Below are positions 17,884-26,523 of a stretch of DNA of 64,000 nucleotides, in pieces. The DNA is from JAFAMB01 sp963775805 (lineage in GTDB: Bacteria > Verrucomicrobiota > Verrucomicrobiia > Chthoniobacterales > JAFAMB01). The position numbers and the translations under genes were made by a program. A model generated the notes under the pieces. That model worked only from the letters and a program-made list of their open reading frames with translations, searched no databases and had not been told where the DNA came from. Location of the stretch: the NCBI GenBank assembly GCA_963775805.1, contig CAVZKG010000001.1, positions 1 to 64,000 on the forward strand. The letters are read 5' to 3'. Numbering within the stretch: position 1 is the stretch's first letter; the number at the start of each line of letters is the position of its first letter.

Positions 17884-18590
17884 CCAGATTCTGGACCGGC
17901 GACGAATGACACCAACGCGGCGACATCATCAACGTGCCCGTAGCGCTTGAGCGCCGTGTTGGCAATTTGAGGAGTTGCCCAATCGCCTGCTGCGGGATTC
18001 AAATCCGTATCGATTGGCCCTGGTTGAATATTATTGACCGTGATACCTCGGTCTCCGACCTCACGAGCCAGCCCCTGCGTGAACATCTTGACGGCTCCTT
18101 TTGTGGCTGCGTATGCAGTCAGGCCGGGCGTAAAGTTACGCTCACCCACGCATGAGCCGATTGTGATGATGCGACCGCCCTCAGGCAGATGCTTCAGCGC
18201 CGCTTGCGTCGCAACGAACACGCCGCGCAGGTTTAGGTCAATGACCCGGTCCAGTTCTTCGAGTGTGGCGTCCGCGAAGGGCTTCGGAATGGCCGTACCT
18301 GCGTTGTTGACGAGCACATCAAGCCGACCAAAAGTCGAAACGGTCTCTTCGACCGCAGCTTTGACAGCCTTGACGTCGGTGGCATCCGCCTGGATGGCGA
18401 GCGCCTTTCCACCGGTCTCTTCGATGGCCTTGACCACCGACGCGGCGGCGTCCGCACCCTTGGCGTAGGTGATGGCTACACTGGCACCATCGGCTGCGAG
18501 CCGCTTGGCAATGCCGGCACTGATACCGCGCGATGCGCCCGTAACAAGGGCGACTTTACCGTCGAGTTTTCCTGTGTTGTTGTTGCTCAT
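17835..18590 (-). CDS. SDR-family oxidoreductase, variant cofactor loop
   Basis: A full-length 251-residue classical SDR with NNAG, YAATK catalytic Tyr and Lys, and the C-terminus GTSLTVDGGTNA. The cofactor loop reads TGASRGISAG, so the third glycine of TGxxxGxG (residue 24) is Ser, which is unusual. The residue run after beta-2 (TYAKGADAA) fits NADP(H). It is the last gene of a three-gene minus-strand run with the DUF5069 protein and another SDR. Its substrate is not predictable; close relatives are annotated as 3-oxoacyl-ACP reductase-like. Confidence 0.85.
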   Translation of the reverse strand: MSNNNTGKLDGKVALVTGASRGISAGIAKRLAADGASVAITYAKGADAAASVVKAIEETGGKALAIQADATDVKAVKAAVEETVSTFGRLDVLVNNAGTAIPKPFADATLEELDRVIDLNLRGVFVATQAALKHLPEGGRIITIGSCVGERNFTPGLTAYAATKGAVKMFTQGLAREVGDRGITVNNIQPGPIDTDLNPAAGDWATPQIANTALKRYGHVDDVAALVSFVAGPESGYITGTSLTVDGGTNA

Positions 18591-18661
18591 GGGATCTTTC
18601 TTTTGTGATTTGGTTTAGAGAAAAGCTGGTGGAGTTTTGATTGCATCAGGAGTGGAGCGCT

Positions 18662-19120
18662 TTACGCTTTCCCTCCGAAGGTGACGTAGTCGTCGAGGTC
18701 GAGTGCATCGAACCACGACTTGATGTCTTCTCGGCTCTTACTGTGTTGCCCAACATATTCTGCAAAAGCAGCAAGAGTTTCGGCATCGCTGTCCGCACCG
18801 CGTTTGTCGAAGTAGGCCGACCAGGCTTCCACTTCCCAAGGTCCGTGCGGACTCCTGGAGTTTTCCAAAATCCAGGCGAGGATTTCGCCGTCGCCTTTGC
18901 CGGTGGCAAGCTCTTTTAATAAAGCCTCAGGGTCGAAGCCCAGGAAACGAACGAGGTGCTGGTCAGTTGGCGAATTGTAGTTGTAATCACCATTTTTGTT
19001 GGCGAGTTTTGCACGCCCCTTGTCAACCATCCGGGGAAGGATGACGAACCCGCCGAGGCGGCTATGAGGGCTGCGCGGAGGCCGCTGAGTGAGATCGATG
19101 TAGGGTATTTTGCTGCTCAT
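18662..19120 (-). CDS. DUF5069 protein
   Basis: A 152-residue soluble protein beginning MSSKIPYIDLTQRPPRSPHS RLGGFVILPRM in the typical manner of DUF5069: a basic PPRS-x-x-x-RLGG motif, then DKGRAKLANKNGDY and the FLGFDPEALL segment. The family is frequent in Verrucomicrobia and related phyla and has no known function. It starts 20 bases after the SDR at 19141 and is followed 71 bases later by another SDR, so the three probably form one operon. Confidence 0.75.
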   Translation of the reverse strand: MSSKIPYIDLTQRPPRSPHSRLGGFVILPRMVDKGRAKLANKNGDYNYNSPTDQHLVRFLGFDPEALLKELATGKGDGEILAWILENSRSPHGPWEVEAWSAYFDKRGADSDAETLAAFAEYVGQHSKSREDIKSWFDALDLDDYVTFGGKA

Positions 19121-19140
19121 GTTTTTCTTGAGTTTTCAGG

Positions 19141-19887
19141 TTAAAGAGCGGCTTTACCACCGTTGACAGGAATGGAGGCTCCGCTGATATACGAGGCCTT
19201 GTTTGAGGCAACAAAGAGGATGACCTCGGCGATTTCCTCTGGATAACCGAGGCGTTTGAGCGGAACTCCGGCTGCAAAAACCGCTTTGCGATCATCTGAC
19301 CCGGCGAACCGGCTAAGCATTTCCGTTTCGATGGGACCGGGAGCAACGACGTTTACACGGACTCCAAAAGGTGCAGCTTCGAGCGCCGCCGCCTTCGTGA
19401 GGCCTTCAACGGCGTGTTTGCTTGCGACATACAGTGACGCGCCGGGCGCGCCGATTCGCCCGAATGTGGAAGAGATATTGATAATGCTGCCGCTCTTTTG
19501 TACCGACATCACGCGCAGTTCATGCTTCAGGCTGAGCAGGACTCCAAGGACATTGGTATCGAACGTGGCAGCGTAGGACTCAGGGGATTGCTCGGTGATC
19601 GGGCCGACCTTGCCTTCGGTTCCGGCGTTGTTGATGGCTACGTCCAGGCGGCCGTAACCGTCTACGATCCGGTCTACGAGGTTCCTGACGTCCTCTTCCT
19701 GCCGCACGTCAGCGCGGATGAACTCGGCTTTAGCGCCTAAAGACCGGAGCTCGGATTCCAGCGCCTTACCCGCATCCTCGCGGCGACCCGATGCGATAGT
19801 CGTTGCGCCCTCCTTGGCAAAAGCCAGTGCCGTAGCCCTTCCGATTCCCGTCAGAGCCCCAGTCACTAAGACAACGTTAGTTTGCAT
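19141..19887 (-). CDS. SDR-family oxidoreductase
   Basis: Start ATG at 19887 (MQTNVVLVTGALTGIGRATA) places the TGxxxGxG loop at its usual distance from the N-terminus; the upstream Met at 19914 is less likely. NNAGTEGKVG, the catalytic YVASK and an AAPFGVRVNVVAPGPIETEM segment are all present, and the product is about 248 residues. SGRREDAG after beta-2 again suggests NADP(H). It heads the SDR-DUF5069-SDR operon on the minus strand. Confidence 0.88.
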   Translation of the reverse strand: MQTNVVLVTGALTGIGRATALAFAKEGATTIASGRREDAGKALESELRSLGAKAEFIRADVRQEEDVRNLVDRIVDGYGRLDVAINNAGTEGKVGPITEQSPESYAATFDTNVLGVLLSLKHELRVMSVQKSGSIINISSTFGRIGAPGASLYVASKHAVEGLTKAAALEAAPFGVRVNVVAPGPIETEMLSRFAGSDDRKAVFAAGVPLKRLGYPEEIAEVILFVASNKASYISGASIPVNGGKAAL

Positions 19888-20040
19888 GAAGGCACACTGG
19901 CATTCGGCACGCATCGCCGCTATTGACCGAGCGGTCCTATTTTTGAGGAACGGAGGGATGGGACTAAAACAGTCCTTTTGAAGGGTGTCCCGGCGATGGA
20001 TTCAGACTGAAAGTGCGGGTATGATCAGATTGGATGACTC

Positions 20041-22536
20041 ATGCATATGCAACGCGACAAAACTGAGCAGGAGCGCGCGAATGTGGATTTGGAAAAGGCT
20101 CTGACCGAAATCAAAAGGTCTGAAATTGAGCTCCGCACCATTGTCGATGCCCTGCCTGCGCATGCCTGGGCATCGCGTGCAGACCGTCACAACATTTATT
20201 GTAACCAGCAGTGGCTCGATTATTCCGGGATTACACAAGAGGGAACGCGAAGTTGGACTTATCGCGATACGATTCATCCGGATGATCTCGAGCCCTTCGT
20301 CAAAAAGTGGAATGAGCTCTCCGCCAATGGAGCTACTGTTGAAGCGGAAGCCCGATTTCGGCGATATGATGGCGAGTACCGATGGTTTCTTGTCCGTGCA
20401 CTTCCGGTCCGGGACGAACATGGAAATACGATCAAGTGGTTTGGGACAAATACGGACATCGATGATCGGAAAAAGGCCGAGGCTCTACTCGCGGGAGAAA
20501 ACATGATTCTGGAAATGGTCGCCACGGGCAAGCCGCTGCCGACCATCCTGGAAGAATTGTGTTATTTGGTTGATAACATCCAAGCCAATTCGATGTCGTC
20601 CGTATTATTGGTCGATTCGGCCAATTGTCTGAGGACTGGCGCGGCCCCTCGTTTTCCCAAGGATTTCATCTCGCTTGTGGATGGGCTCAAGATCGGCCCG
20701 TCGGTCGGATCTTGTGGTACGGCTGCCTACCGAAAGGAGCAAGTCATTGTTGCAGACATCGAGAACGATCCCCTTTGGGCAGATTATCGGGAACTCGCGT
20801 TGAAGTATGGTCTGCGTGCCGGATGGTCGAGTCCGATTTTTTCTTCGGATCGCCGGGTATTGGGAGTGTTCGGGATTTATTGGGACAAGCCCCACACTCC
20901 TGCTCAAAGCCATCTCGGACTCATCGACCAGATCACGCACCTTGCCTCTGTGGCTATCGAGCGCCACCGTACACAGGAGGCCATCTCTGCGACAAAGGCG
21001 AGGTTTGAGGGTATTCTCGAAATCGCCGACGACGCGATTGTGTCGATTGATTCGGATCGAAACGTCCTGCTTTTTAACCGGGGCGCACAAAAGGCGTTTG
21101 GCTATGCCGAATCTGAAATCCTCGGGCAATCGATCAGTCTACTCTTGCCGCTGGAAGAGTTTGTCTGTTCGGGTGGCGACGACGACAATCGATCCCCTCA
21201 ACGCCGGGAGGTGACGGGGCGGCGCAAGGATGGAAGCGAGTTTCCGGCGGAAGCATCCATTTCCATGCTCGATCTGGCCGATGAGACCGTTTTCACGATC
21301 ATTCTGCGTGATATCACTGAACGCAAACAAACGGCGGAAGCTTTGCGCGTCTCGGAACGATTTGCTCGTGGCCAAGCGGATACTCTTACCCGGACCCTCG
21401 ACGAACTGACCAAAGAGCCCATCTTTGACCGAATTGCAGAGCACGTGTTGCGCGCCTTAAATTGCCACCTTGATGCGGTCAGCAGCGGTGTCTGGCTGAA
21501 AAACGGGAATAGCGGGTTGATGGATTTTGAATTCGCGCTCGAACGCGGAGTTCTCAGATCAAAATCAGATGCGGAGCTTGCAGCGCTTAGCCCTTCCGTG
21601 CCACTGCAAACTGTTTGTCCTTGCCCGGAAATTTTCATCACTGGCAAGCCAGCGGTGCTCACCGACATTCGCGCGAGCCCAGCCTTTTCTTCGCGTTCTT
21701 ACTTTCTCAACCAGGGCGTCATCACGATGTTAATGATTCCGATGTTCGTTGCCGGCGAAGCGGCGGGTGTAATCGGTGTACGCTTTGACCGGATGCGGGA
21801 ATTTCGACCCGAAGAATTGGAGCTTGCCCAGGCGCTTGCCAACCAGGCCATGCTTGCGATGCAATTGTGGCAGCTTTCCGAAAAAAACCGTCGCTCGGCG
21901 ATCCTTGGAGAGCGCAATCGTCTGGCTCGCGAGGTCCATGACACGCTTGCGCAGGGATTCACCGGAATCATTGTCCAGCTTGAGGCGGCCGGGGAAGCAA
22001 TGGCGAAGAGTGAGCCTTCGAAGGTCTCTCGTCATTTCGAGCGCGCGAGCGCCTTGGCTCGCGAAAGCCTGCAGGAGGCTCGGCGTTCCGTGAGGGCGCT
22101 TCGTCCCCAGGCCCTGGAAGAAACCAACCTCAGTATGGCGCTGAAAAACTTATTCGTTAAAATGACGTTGGACACTCCGGTTATGGCGAAATTAACGGTA
22201 GATGGCGAACCGAAACCGCTTCCACAGGAATGGGAGAACAATATGTTGCGGATCGGTCAGGAACTCCTGACCAATGCTTTACGCCACTCTCAGGCGACCG
22301 AAGTTTACGGACGTCTTTCTTTCGACAGCGCTAGGACTAGCTTGCATTTCTGCGATAACGGAATTGGCTTTGATCCGGAAGGGGACCACGAAGGATTCGG
22401 TCTGCAGGGGATCCGCGAGCGAGCGGAATCAATGGGAGGCCGATTTGCAATTCAAAGCGAGAAAGGTCGAGGCACTTCCATATCGATCATCTTGCCGATT
22501 GATTCAACCACACACAGCCATGAGCGGATCAATTGA
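20041..22536 (+). CDS. PAS-GAF-PAS-GAF sensor histidine kinase (NarL-type partner)
   Basis: An 831-residue cytoplasmic sensor kinase. In order: a PAS domain with PAC tail (about residues 35-150, NIYCNQQWLDYSGITQEG), a GAF domain (about 165-310), a second PAS (about 320-440, ADDAIVSIDSDRNVLLFNRG), a second GAF (about 455-605), a HisKA_3 dimerisation domain whose phosphoacceptor is His633 in LAREVHDTLAQGFTG, and a HATPase_c domain with NALRHSQATEV and GFGLQGIRERAESMGG. No membrane helix is present, so it senses an internal signal, perhaps redox or a small molecule bound by GAF. It overlaps the response regulator gene by 17 bases, so the two are translationally coupled. Confidence 0.92.
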   Translation: MHMQRDKTEQERANVDLEKALTEIKRSEIELRTIVDALPAHAWASRADRHNIYCNQQWLDYSGITQEGTRSWTYRDTIHPDDLEPFVKKWNELSANGATVEAEARFRRYDGEYRWFLVRALPVRDEHGNTIKWFGTNTDIDDRKKAEALLAGENMILEMVATGKPLPTILEELCYLVDNIQANSMSSVLLVDSANCLRTGAAPRFPKDFISLVDGLKIGPSVGSCGTAAYRKEQVIVADIENDPLWADYRELALKYGLRAGWSSPIFSSDRRVLGVFGIYWDKPHTPAQSHLGLIDQITHLASVAIERHRTQEAISATKARFEGILEIADDAIVSIDSDRNVLLFNRGAQKAFGYAESEILGQSISLLLPLEEFVCSGGDDDNRSPQRREVTGRRKDGSEFPAEASISMLDLADETVFTIILRDITERKQTAEALRVSERFARGQADTLTRTLDELTKEPIFDRIAEHVLRALNCHLDAVSSGVWLKNGNSGLMDFEFALERGVLRSKSDAELAALSPSVPLQTVCPCPEIFITGKPAVLTDIRASPAFSSRSYFLNQGVITMLMIPMFVAGEAAGVIGVRFDRMREFRPEELELAQALANQAMLAMQLWQLSEKNRRSAILGERNRLAREVHDTLAQGFTGIIVQLEAAGEAMAKSEPSKVSRHFERASALARESLQEARRSVRALRPQALEETNLSMALKNLFVKMTLDTPVMAKLTVDGEPKPLPQEWENNMLRIGQELLTNALRHSQATEVYGRLSFDSARTSLHFCDNGIGFDPEGDHEGFGLQGIRERAESMGGRFAIQSEKGRGTSISIILPIDSTTHSHERIN

Positions 22537-23221
22537 AGGTCGAACCGGTCCGTTCGGTACTGCGAAGCTGCCGGGCAAACCCGAGCGCTCGTTGCGCGAG
22601 CCGAACAAAATCCGAGTCCTTATCGCAGATGATCATACCACGGTCCTCGCGGGATTATCTGCGATCATCAGCATGCAAGCAGATATGGAAGTCGTAGCCG
22701 AAGCGGAAAACGGCCAGCAGGCCGTTGAGTTATGGCGCAAACATCGGCCGTTCGTGACTTTGCTCGATCTGCGCATGCCAGTATTGGATGGTGTTGGTGT
22801 CATCGAGGAAATCCGCCAGGAAGCGGCTGGCGCCAAATTCATCATCCTGACGACGTATGACACCGACAACGAAATCCACCGTGCCATTAAAGCTGGGGCT
22901 AAAGGATATTTGCTGAAAGATGCCCGACGGGAAGAGCTATTGGATTGCATCCGGAAAGTCAGTCGCGGCGAGACCTGTGTACCCCCCGCTCTCGTCGAGA
23001 AACTGGCGGCGAGCGTGCGCGGCGAAGCTCTCACCAGCCGCGAGGTCGAGGTGCTCGCGCTCTTGGTTCGCGGCAGAAGCAACAAGGAGATTGCCGCTAA
23101 GCTTTTTATTAGCGAGACGACAGTAAAAGGTCATTTGCGCAGCGTGTTCACAAAGCTCAATGTCCTGAGTCGCACGGAGGCGACAACCACCGCGCTACGC
23201 CGGGGCTTGGTTCAGCTTTGA
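22520..23221 (+). CDS. NarL/FixJ-type response regulator
   Basis: ATG 22520 lies inside the 3' end of the kinase gene. After about 30 residues of extension the receiver domain begins (IRVLIADDHTTVLAGLSAII) with phosphoacceptor Asp83 in LLDLRMPVLDG, the switch Thr in ILTTYD and Lys in GYLLKDA. The C-terminal LuxR-type helix-turn-helix is LTSREVEVLALLVRGRSNKE, then KLFISETTVKGHLRS. About 233 residues in total. It is the obvious cognate partner of the adjacent HisKA_3 kinase. A hairpin at 23230-23248 follows the gene. Confidence 0.93.
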   Translation: MSGSIEGRTGPFGTAKLPGKPERSLREPNKIRVLIADDHTTVLAGLSAIISMQADMEVVAEAENGQQAVELWRKHRPFVTLLDLRMPVLDGVGVIEEIRQEAAGAKFIILTTYDTDNEIHRAIKAGAKGYLLKDARREELLDCIRKVSRGETCVPPALVEKLAASVRGEALTSREVEVLALLVRGRSNKEIAAKLFISETTVKGHLRSVFTKLNVLSRTEATTTALRRGLVQL

Positions 23222-23229
23222 AGCGAGAA

Positions 23230-23248
23230 TATTGCATCTCATGCAATA
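23230..23248. repeat. Hairpin repeat, copy B (TATTGCA..TGCAATA)
   Basis: TATTGCA / TGCAATA flank the loop TCTCA, eight bases after the response-regulator stop. There is no T tract, so a rho-independent terminator is not clearly supported. Near-identical hairpins occur at 44176-44196 and, less well kept, at 15302-15319. Confidence 0.55.
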
Positions 23249-23294
23249 GCCAAGCTAACGCTCCGGCGTCAGACCCGCAGGAAGGCGCGGCACG

Positions 23295-23690
23295 TCAGAC
23301 CACGTTCAGTTCGACTTTGATGTTGCCGCTGGTCGCCTTCGAATAAGGGCAGATACCGTGGGCAGCACGGACCAGCTCTTCCGCGACTCCGCGATCGATG
23401 CCCGGCACGCTGACATTGAGGCGTGCCTTCAGAAAGAAAGCTTTGTCGACGAGGATCAGGTCGATCGTGGCGTCAATCGCCGGCGTGGCCGGCAGTGCGA
23501 TCTTCTTTTGAGTTGCGGCGAGCTCGACGGCGCCAATAAAGCAGGCCGACCAGGCGGCGGCGAAAAGATCCTCTGCGGTCGGGTGAGGCTCGGGTAGCTT
23601 GATGTCAAGACGTCCGTCGATGCTGTGTGCAGCGCCATTGGGACCACCGGTGGTGTGAGTTGTGCCGGTGAAGAGAACTTTCTCAGTCAT
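23295..23690 (-). CDS. Ohr/OsmC-family peroxiredoxin
   Basis: A 131-residue protein with the Ohr pattern: TEKVLFTGTTHTTGGPNGAA at the start, the first catalytic Cys in WSACFIGAVELAA and the second in HGICPYSKATSGN. Ohr enzymes reduce organic hydroperoxides using this cysteine pair and lipoylated partners or thiols. The length is standard. It stands alone, convergent with the two-component genes, and no OhrR-type regulator is adjacent. Confidence 0.85.
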   Translation of the reverse strand: MTEKVLFTGTTHTTGGPNGAAHSIDGRLDIKLPEPHPTAEDLFAAAWSACFIGAVELAATQKKIALPATPAIDATIDLILVDKAFFLKARLNVSVPGIDRGVAEELVRAAHGICPYSKATSGNIKVELNVV

Positions 23691-23889
23691 AGATTATTCC
23701 TTTCAATGGTATCGTATCCCATCTAGTGGACGCTATATAAGCGGCCGTGAATATCAACGTCGAAGGCGAGAATCGATAATAGCCTGAGGTGCCGCGAAGC
23801 GGAGCCTCAGGTACGGTTTTGGAGTGGGTGAGCGCTGAAGGTGTGCTCAGAAGAAAGGCGTGCCTAGCTTATCTGACCTGTTTCTCTTT

Positions 23890-23951
23890 GTCCCTTAAAT
23901 GAGGGACAGGTCGAATACATGTCCCTTAAATGAGGGACAGGTCGAATACAT
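23890..23951. repeat. REP-like direct repeat, two units of 31 bases
   Basis: Two identical 31-base units in tandem each contain the hairpin GTCCCT-taaatg-AGGGAC followed by AGGTCGAATACAT. Further downstream, 23980-24024 has two copies of a GGAGGGG-AGGGACAGGCCA-type motif. They lie just upstream of the RayT gene, as REP elements do. The remaining part of 23691-24038 shows nothing else. Confidence 0.7.
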
Positions 23952-24065
23952 GAGGATTCGCATCTCGTACGGGCCCGCAAGGAGGGGAAGGACAGGCCAC
24001 GCGAGGAGGGGAGGGACAGGCCATGTATTGGAAAATATTTGAAAATTAGACTACACGATTATAAA

Positions 24066-25100
24066 ATGTTGTGTACACTGTGCCTGACACTTGTGAGATT
24101 TCCGCGCGTCAAGGCTGAGGGTCAGAGTTTCTACCACTGTGTTTCCAGGGTGGTTGACCGTCTATTCATTTTCCAGACTTCCACTCACGGCTCCGCTGAG
24201 GCCGAACGATTTGTGCGACTCATGCGACGGCTGGAGGCCTTTAGCGGTGTACGGGTTTTGACCTATGCCCTGATGTCTAATCACTTCCACATGCTGTGCG
24301 AAGTGCCCGAGGCCAAAGCGCTTTCTGAACTCGAGCTACTTGAACGTATCGAAGCCGGCTACGGCCCGGCGCGTCGCCAAGCTCTCGAACAGGAGCTAGA
24401 GCGCTTGCGTCAGCAACCGGATTGCGCCGGTCCGATCCAACGACTCTTGGGGCCCTACCGCAGGCGCATGTACGACATCTCGATCTTCCTCAAGGAACTT
24501 AAAGGTCGCTTCGCCCAAGGCTACAACCGACGTCATGGTCGCTACGGGGTGCTTTGGGCAGAGCGTTTTAAGAGTGTTCTGCTTGAAGGGGGTGAGGCAT
24601 TGGCCGCCGTTGCTGCTTACATCGACCTCAACCCGGTTCGGGCAGGCCTGTGTGCCGATCCTAAGGATTATCGCTATTGCGGTTATGGCGAGGCGCTCGG
24701 CAAGGGTTGTGAGCTAGCTCGCCAGGGGATTAGAACAATACTGGGCCAGCCAGAGACAGCTTCTTGGAAAGAAGTCAGCCGCGAGTATCGCAAATACCTC
24801 TTCGTACACGGGAGTTTGAATACCAAAGCCAATCACCGGGCCTTCGATCTGCGCACCGCTCAAACTGTGGTGGATGAACAAAATGGCGAACTCTCCCTGC
24901 CCGAAATCTTGCGTTGCCGGATCCGCTACTTCACCGATGGGGTGATCCTGGGAAGTCAGGCCTTTGTTGAATCGCATTTCTCTAAACTAAAGACAAAGCT
25001 TGGTTACAAACGCGAGCACACTGGCACGCCGTTGACGGTGCTGGACCGTTCGGACAGGCTTTGGGTCTTACGGGAACCGCGAGTCCAACCAAGCGGTTGA
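24066..25100 (+). CDS. REP-associated tyrosine transposase (RayT, IS200-like Y1)
   Basis: ATG 24066 is preferred; 24039 is an in-frame alternative. The protein has the Y1-transposase HUH motif in LMSNHFHMLCEVPEA, the N-terminal GQSFYHCVSRVVDRLFIFQT and the family's YGVLWAERFKSVLLEGGEAL and AYIDLNPVRAGL segments. The extended C-terminal part (to residue 344) is typical of long RayT proteins. Such enzymes cut single-stranded DNA at REP hairpins; the GTCCCT/AGGGAC and GACCTGTCCCTC motifs on both sides are candidate substrates. No IS ends are visible, which fits a domesticated, non-self-mobile RayT. Confidence 0.85.
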   Translation: MLCTLCLTLVRFPRVKAEGQSFYHCVSRVVDRLFIFQTSTHGSAEAERFVRLMRRLEAFSGVRVLTYALMSNHFHMLCEVPEAKALSELELLERIEAGYGPARRQALEQELERLRQQPDCAGPIQRLLGPYRRRMYDISIFLKELKGRFAQGYNRRHGRYGVLWAERFKSVLLEGGEALAAVAAYIDLNPVRAGLCADPKDYRYCGYGEALGKGCELARQGIRTILGQPETASWKEVSREYRKYLFVHGSLNTKANHRAFDLRTAQTVVDEQNGELSLPEILRCRIRYFTDGVILGSQAFVESHFSKLKTKLGYKREHTGTPLTVLDRSDRLWVLREPRVQPSG

Positions 25101-25323
25101 GGTCATCCGCTTCAGAAACTCAATTGTCACTTTCGCGGGGGCGCTCGGGCTGTTGCATTCTCCAGAAACATTCACTCGGACGATTGTCGGAGCTCGGTGC
25201 GCATTTCTCACTGGAATCGAGAAATGTAGGTTCGCCGTGTAGCGCTCTACTACACGTACCGTTGCTCAATATCTGCGTAAAAGCGCCCGTGCCCTTTCGA
25301 GTCGAAGGTTTGCGCCCTGAGCG

Positions 25324-25383
25324 CCCAATCCAACGTCCTTTCGCCTTAGTCCGTCGCTTATCCGGCCTGTCCCTCTCTCTTCT
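25324..25383. repeat. REP-like 60-base direct repeat, left copy
   Basis: This segment (CCAACGTCCTTTCGCCTTAG ... CGCTTATCCGGCCTGTCCCT) matches 26021-26080 with few mismatches. The shared end GACCTGTCCCTCTCTTCT is the complement-like partner of the hairpin arms near 23.9 kb. The two copies bracket the caspase-like gene. Confidence 0.65.
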
Positions 25384-25388
25384 GTGCT

Positions 25389-25956
25389 TCACCAGTTCAT
25401 CAGGCTAAATACGATGCGATTAACGTCGATCTCGGGAAGCTTCTTGGGAACAACCCCCTTGCCCTCATAAGAGGTCCGGTACCCCTTCCATCCCGAACCG
25501 AGGGGCAGTAGAGCGCCAGACACTCCCTTCATCAATGCCGGCTCCCGGATTCGTAACAACACCGTTTTCCCCTGGCTTGCCGAGAAATGTCCGATTCTTG
25601 ACTTTCGACATGGCCGCACGATTCGCGAGACTAGCCAACAAATTTTGGCCGCCCGTAGCCACATCGCAAGAATAGATAAAGTAAGTCTCTACAGCCTGAG
25701 GATATTTTGACATCTGGAACGCTTTGAGCATCCAGGCATTGAATTGAGTAGCCTGCATGTTGCATACATGGTCCACGGCCCCATGGGTCAGAAGGTGAAT
25801 CACCTGATCGTTTTCGGCGTTTGGAAACTGATAGTTCGCTATTTCGGCTTGGAGGACGTGGACCACGTTCCCATAATGGTTGCCCATCTGCGCGACATCT
25901 TGGTCTAGAGTTTCTTCGTGGCGGTCACCCGCACGGTGTAGAACGATTAAAGCCAT
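25389..25956 (-). pseudogene. Caspase-like (clan CD) protein with C-terminal frameshift
   Basis: ATG 25956 is preceded by AAAGGA at good spacing. The N-terminal frame holds VIHLLTHGAVDHV with His58 and FIYSCDVATGG with Cys97, the clan CD dyad layout also seen in the gene at 4766-5848. Around 25550 the frame changes: the first frame ends FGMEGVPDLL, while the second continues ALMKGVSGALLPLGSGWKGY to VNRIVFSLMNW. The second looks like the real C-terminus, so one indel probably broke the gene; a functional shorter product of 163 residues cannot be excluded. It lies between two 60-base direct repeats next to a RayT gene. Confidence 0.5.
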
Positions 25957-26020
25957 TGCGCATGTCCTTTCAAACGGATGTGTCCCATATCTGACCTGTC
26001 CCTCTCTTTTCTATATAAGG

Positions 26021-26080
26021 CCCAAACCAACGTCCTTTCCGCTTAGTTCCCTCGCTTATCCGACCTGTCCCTCTCTTCTT
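26021..26080. repeat. REP-like 60-base direct repeat, right copy
   Basis: Near-copy of 25324-25383. An additional partial unit, CTGACCTGTCCCTCTCTTTT, lies at 25991-26010. Confidence 0.65.
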
Positions 26081-26088
26081 AGGCCGGG

Positions 26089-26440
26089 CCACGCGCTTAG
26101 TTCTGGCAAAGGTCTCAGGACAATACGATGTGCCGCCCGGGGTTCATCATTTCCTCGAGGTATACGATTCGGTTGTCGCTTAGGGATCCAGAGCGAAATT
26201 TCGCTGTCTCGCCTGAGGAAAAGGATCAATTTCTCCGAACCTAAAATCTCTGGGCGACACGCCAATTGCACGTCTCCCTCTTTTCGTTGGCAATTTAAAA
26301 CTACTTGTAGCGAGCTATCTCGAAGAGGCGATTTTGTGACTGCATTCAGCAAACCAAAACAGACTCGTTAGGCGTGGTGCATACAAAGGAATATCATCTA
26401 CAAAGAGGAATTTAGATGCCAAGCGGAGGAGATGGCGACC
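26089..26440. other. Gene-poor stretch with possible decayed ORFs
   Basis: On the minus strand a 98-codon frame (QVVLNCQRKEGDVQLACRPE) followed one frame over by NRIVYLEEMMNPGRHIVLS could be the end of a decayed gene of unknown family. On the plus strand, ATG 26415 after AGAGGAATTTAG encodes a 23-residue peptide (MPSGGDGDHSGMTLAQVARI). Neither is convincing. Nothing else is seen before the lipase gene. Confidence 0.2.
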
Positions 26441-26523
26441 ACAGCGGCATGACGCTGGCACAAGTGGCACGGATTAATGCACTTTAGAGTTCTGTTAATT
26501 TTGGTTGAGCGATCCGGATGGGC

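Noticed and set aside
18034..18468. Plus-strand ORF of 144 codons over the SDR gene
   Set aside because: Complete antisense to a well-supported SDR with standard motifs.
20605..21129. Minus-strand ORF of 174 codons inside the histidine kinase gene
   Set aside because: Antisense to GAF/PAS coding sequence; no RBS and no recognisable domain.
23890..23951. 31-base tandem repeat as a minimal CRISPR
   Set aside because: The two units abut with no spacer and no cas gene is near; a REP origin next to RayT fits better.
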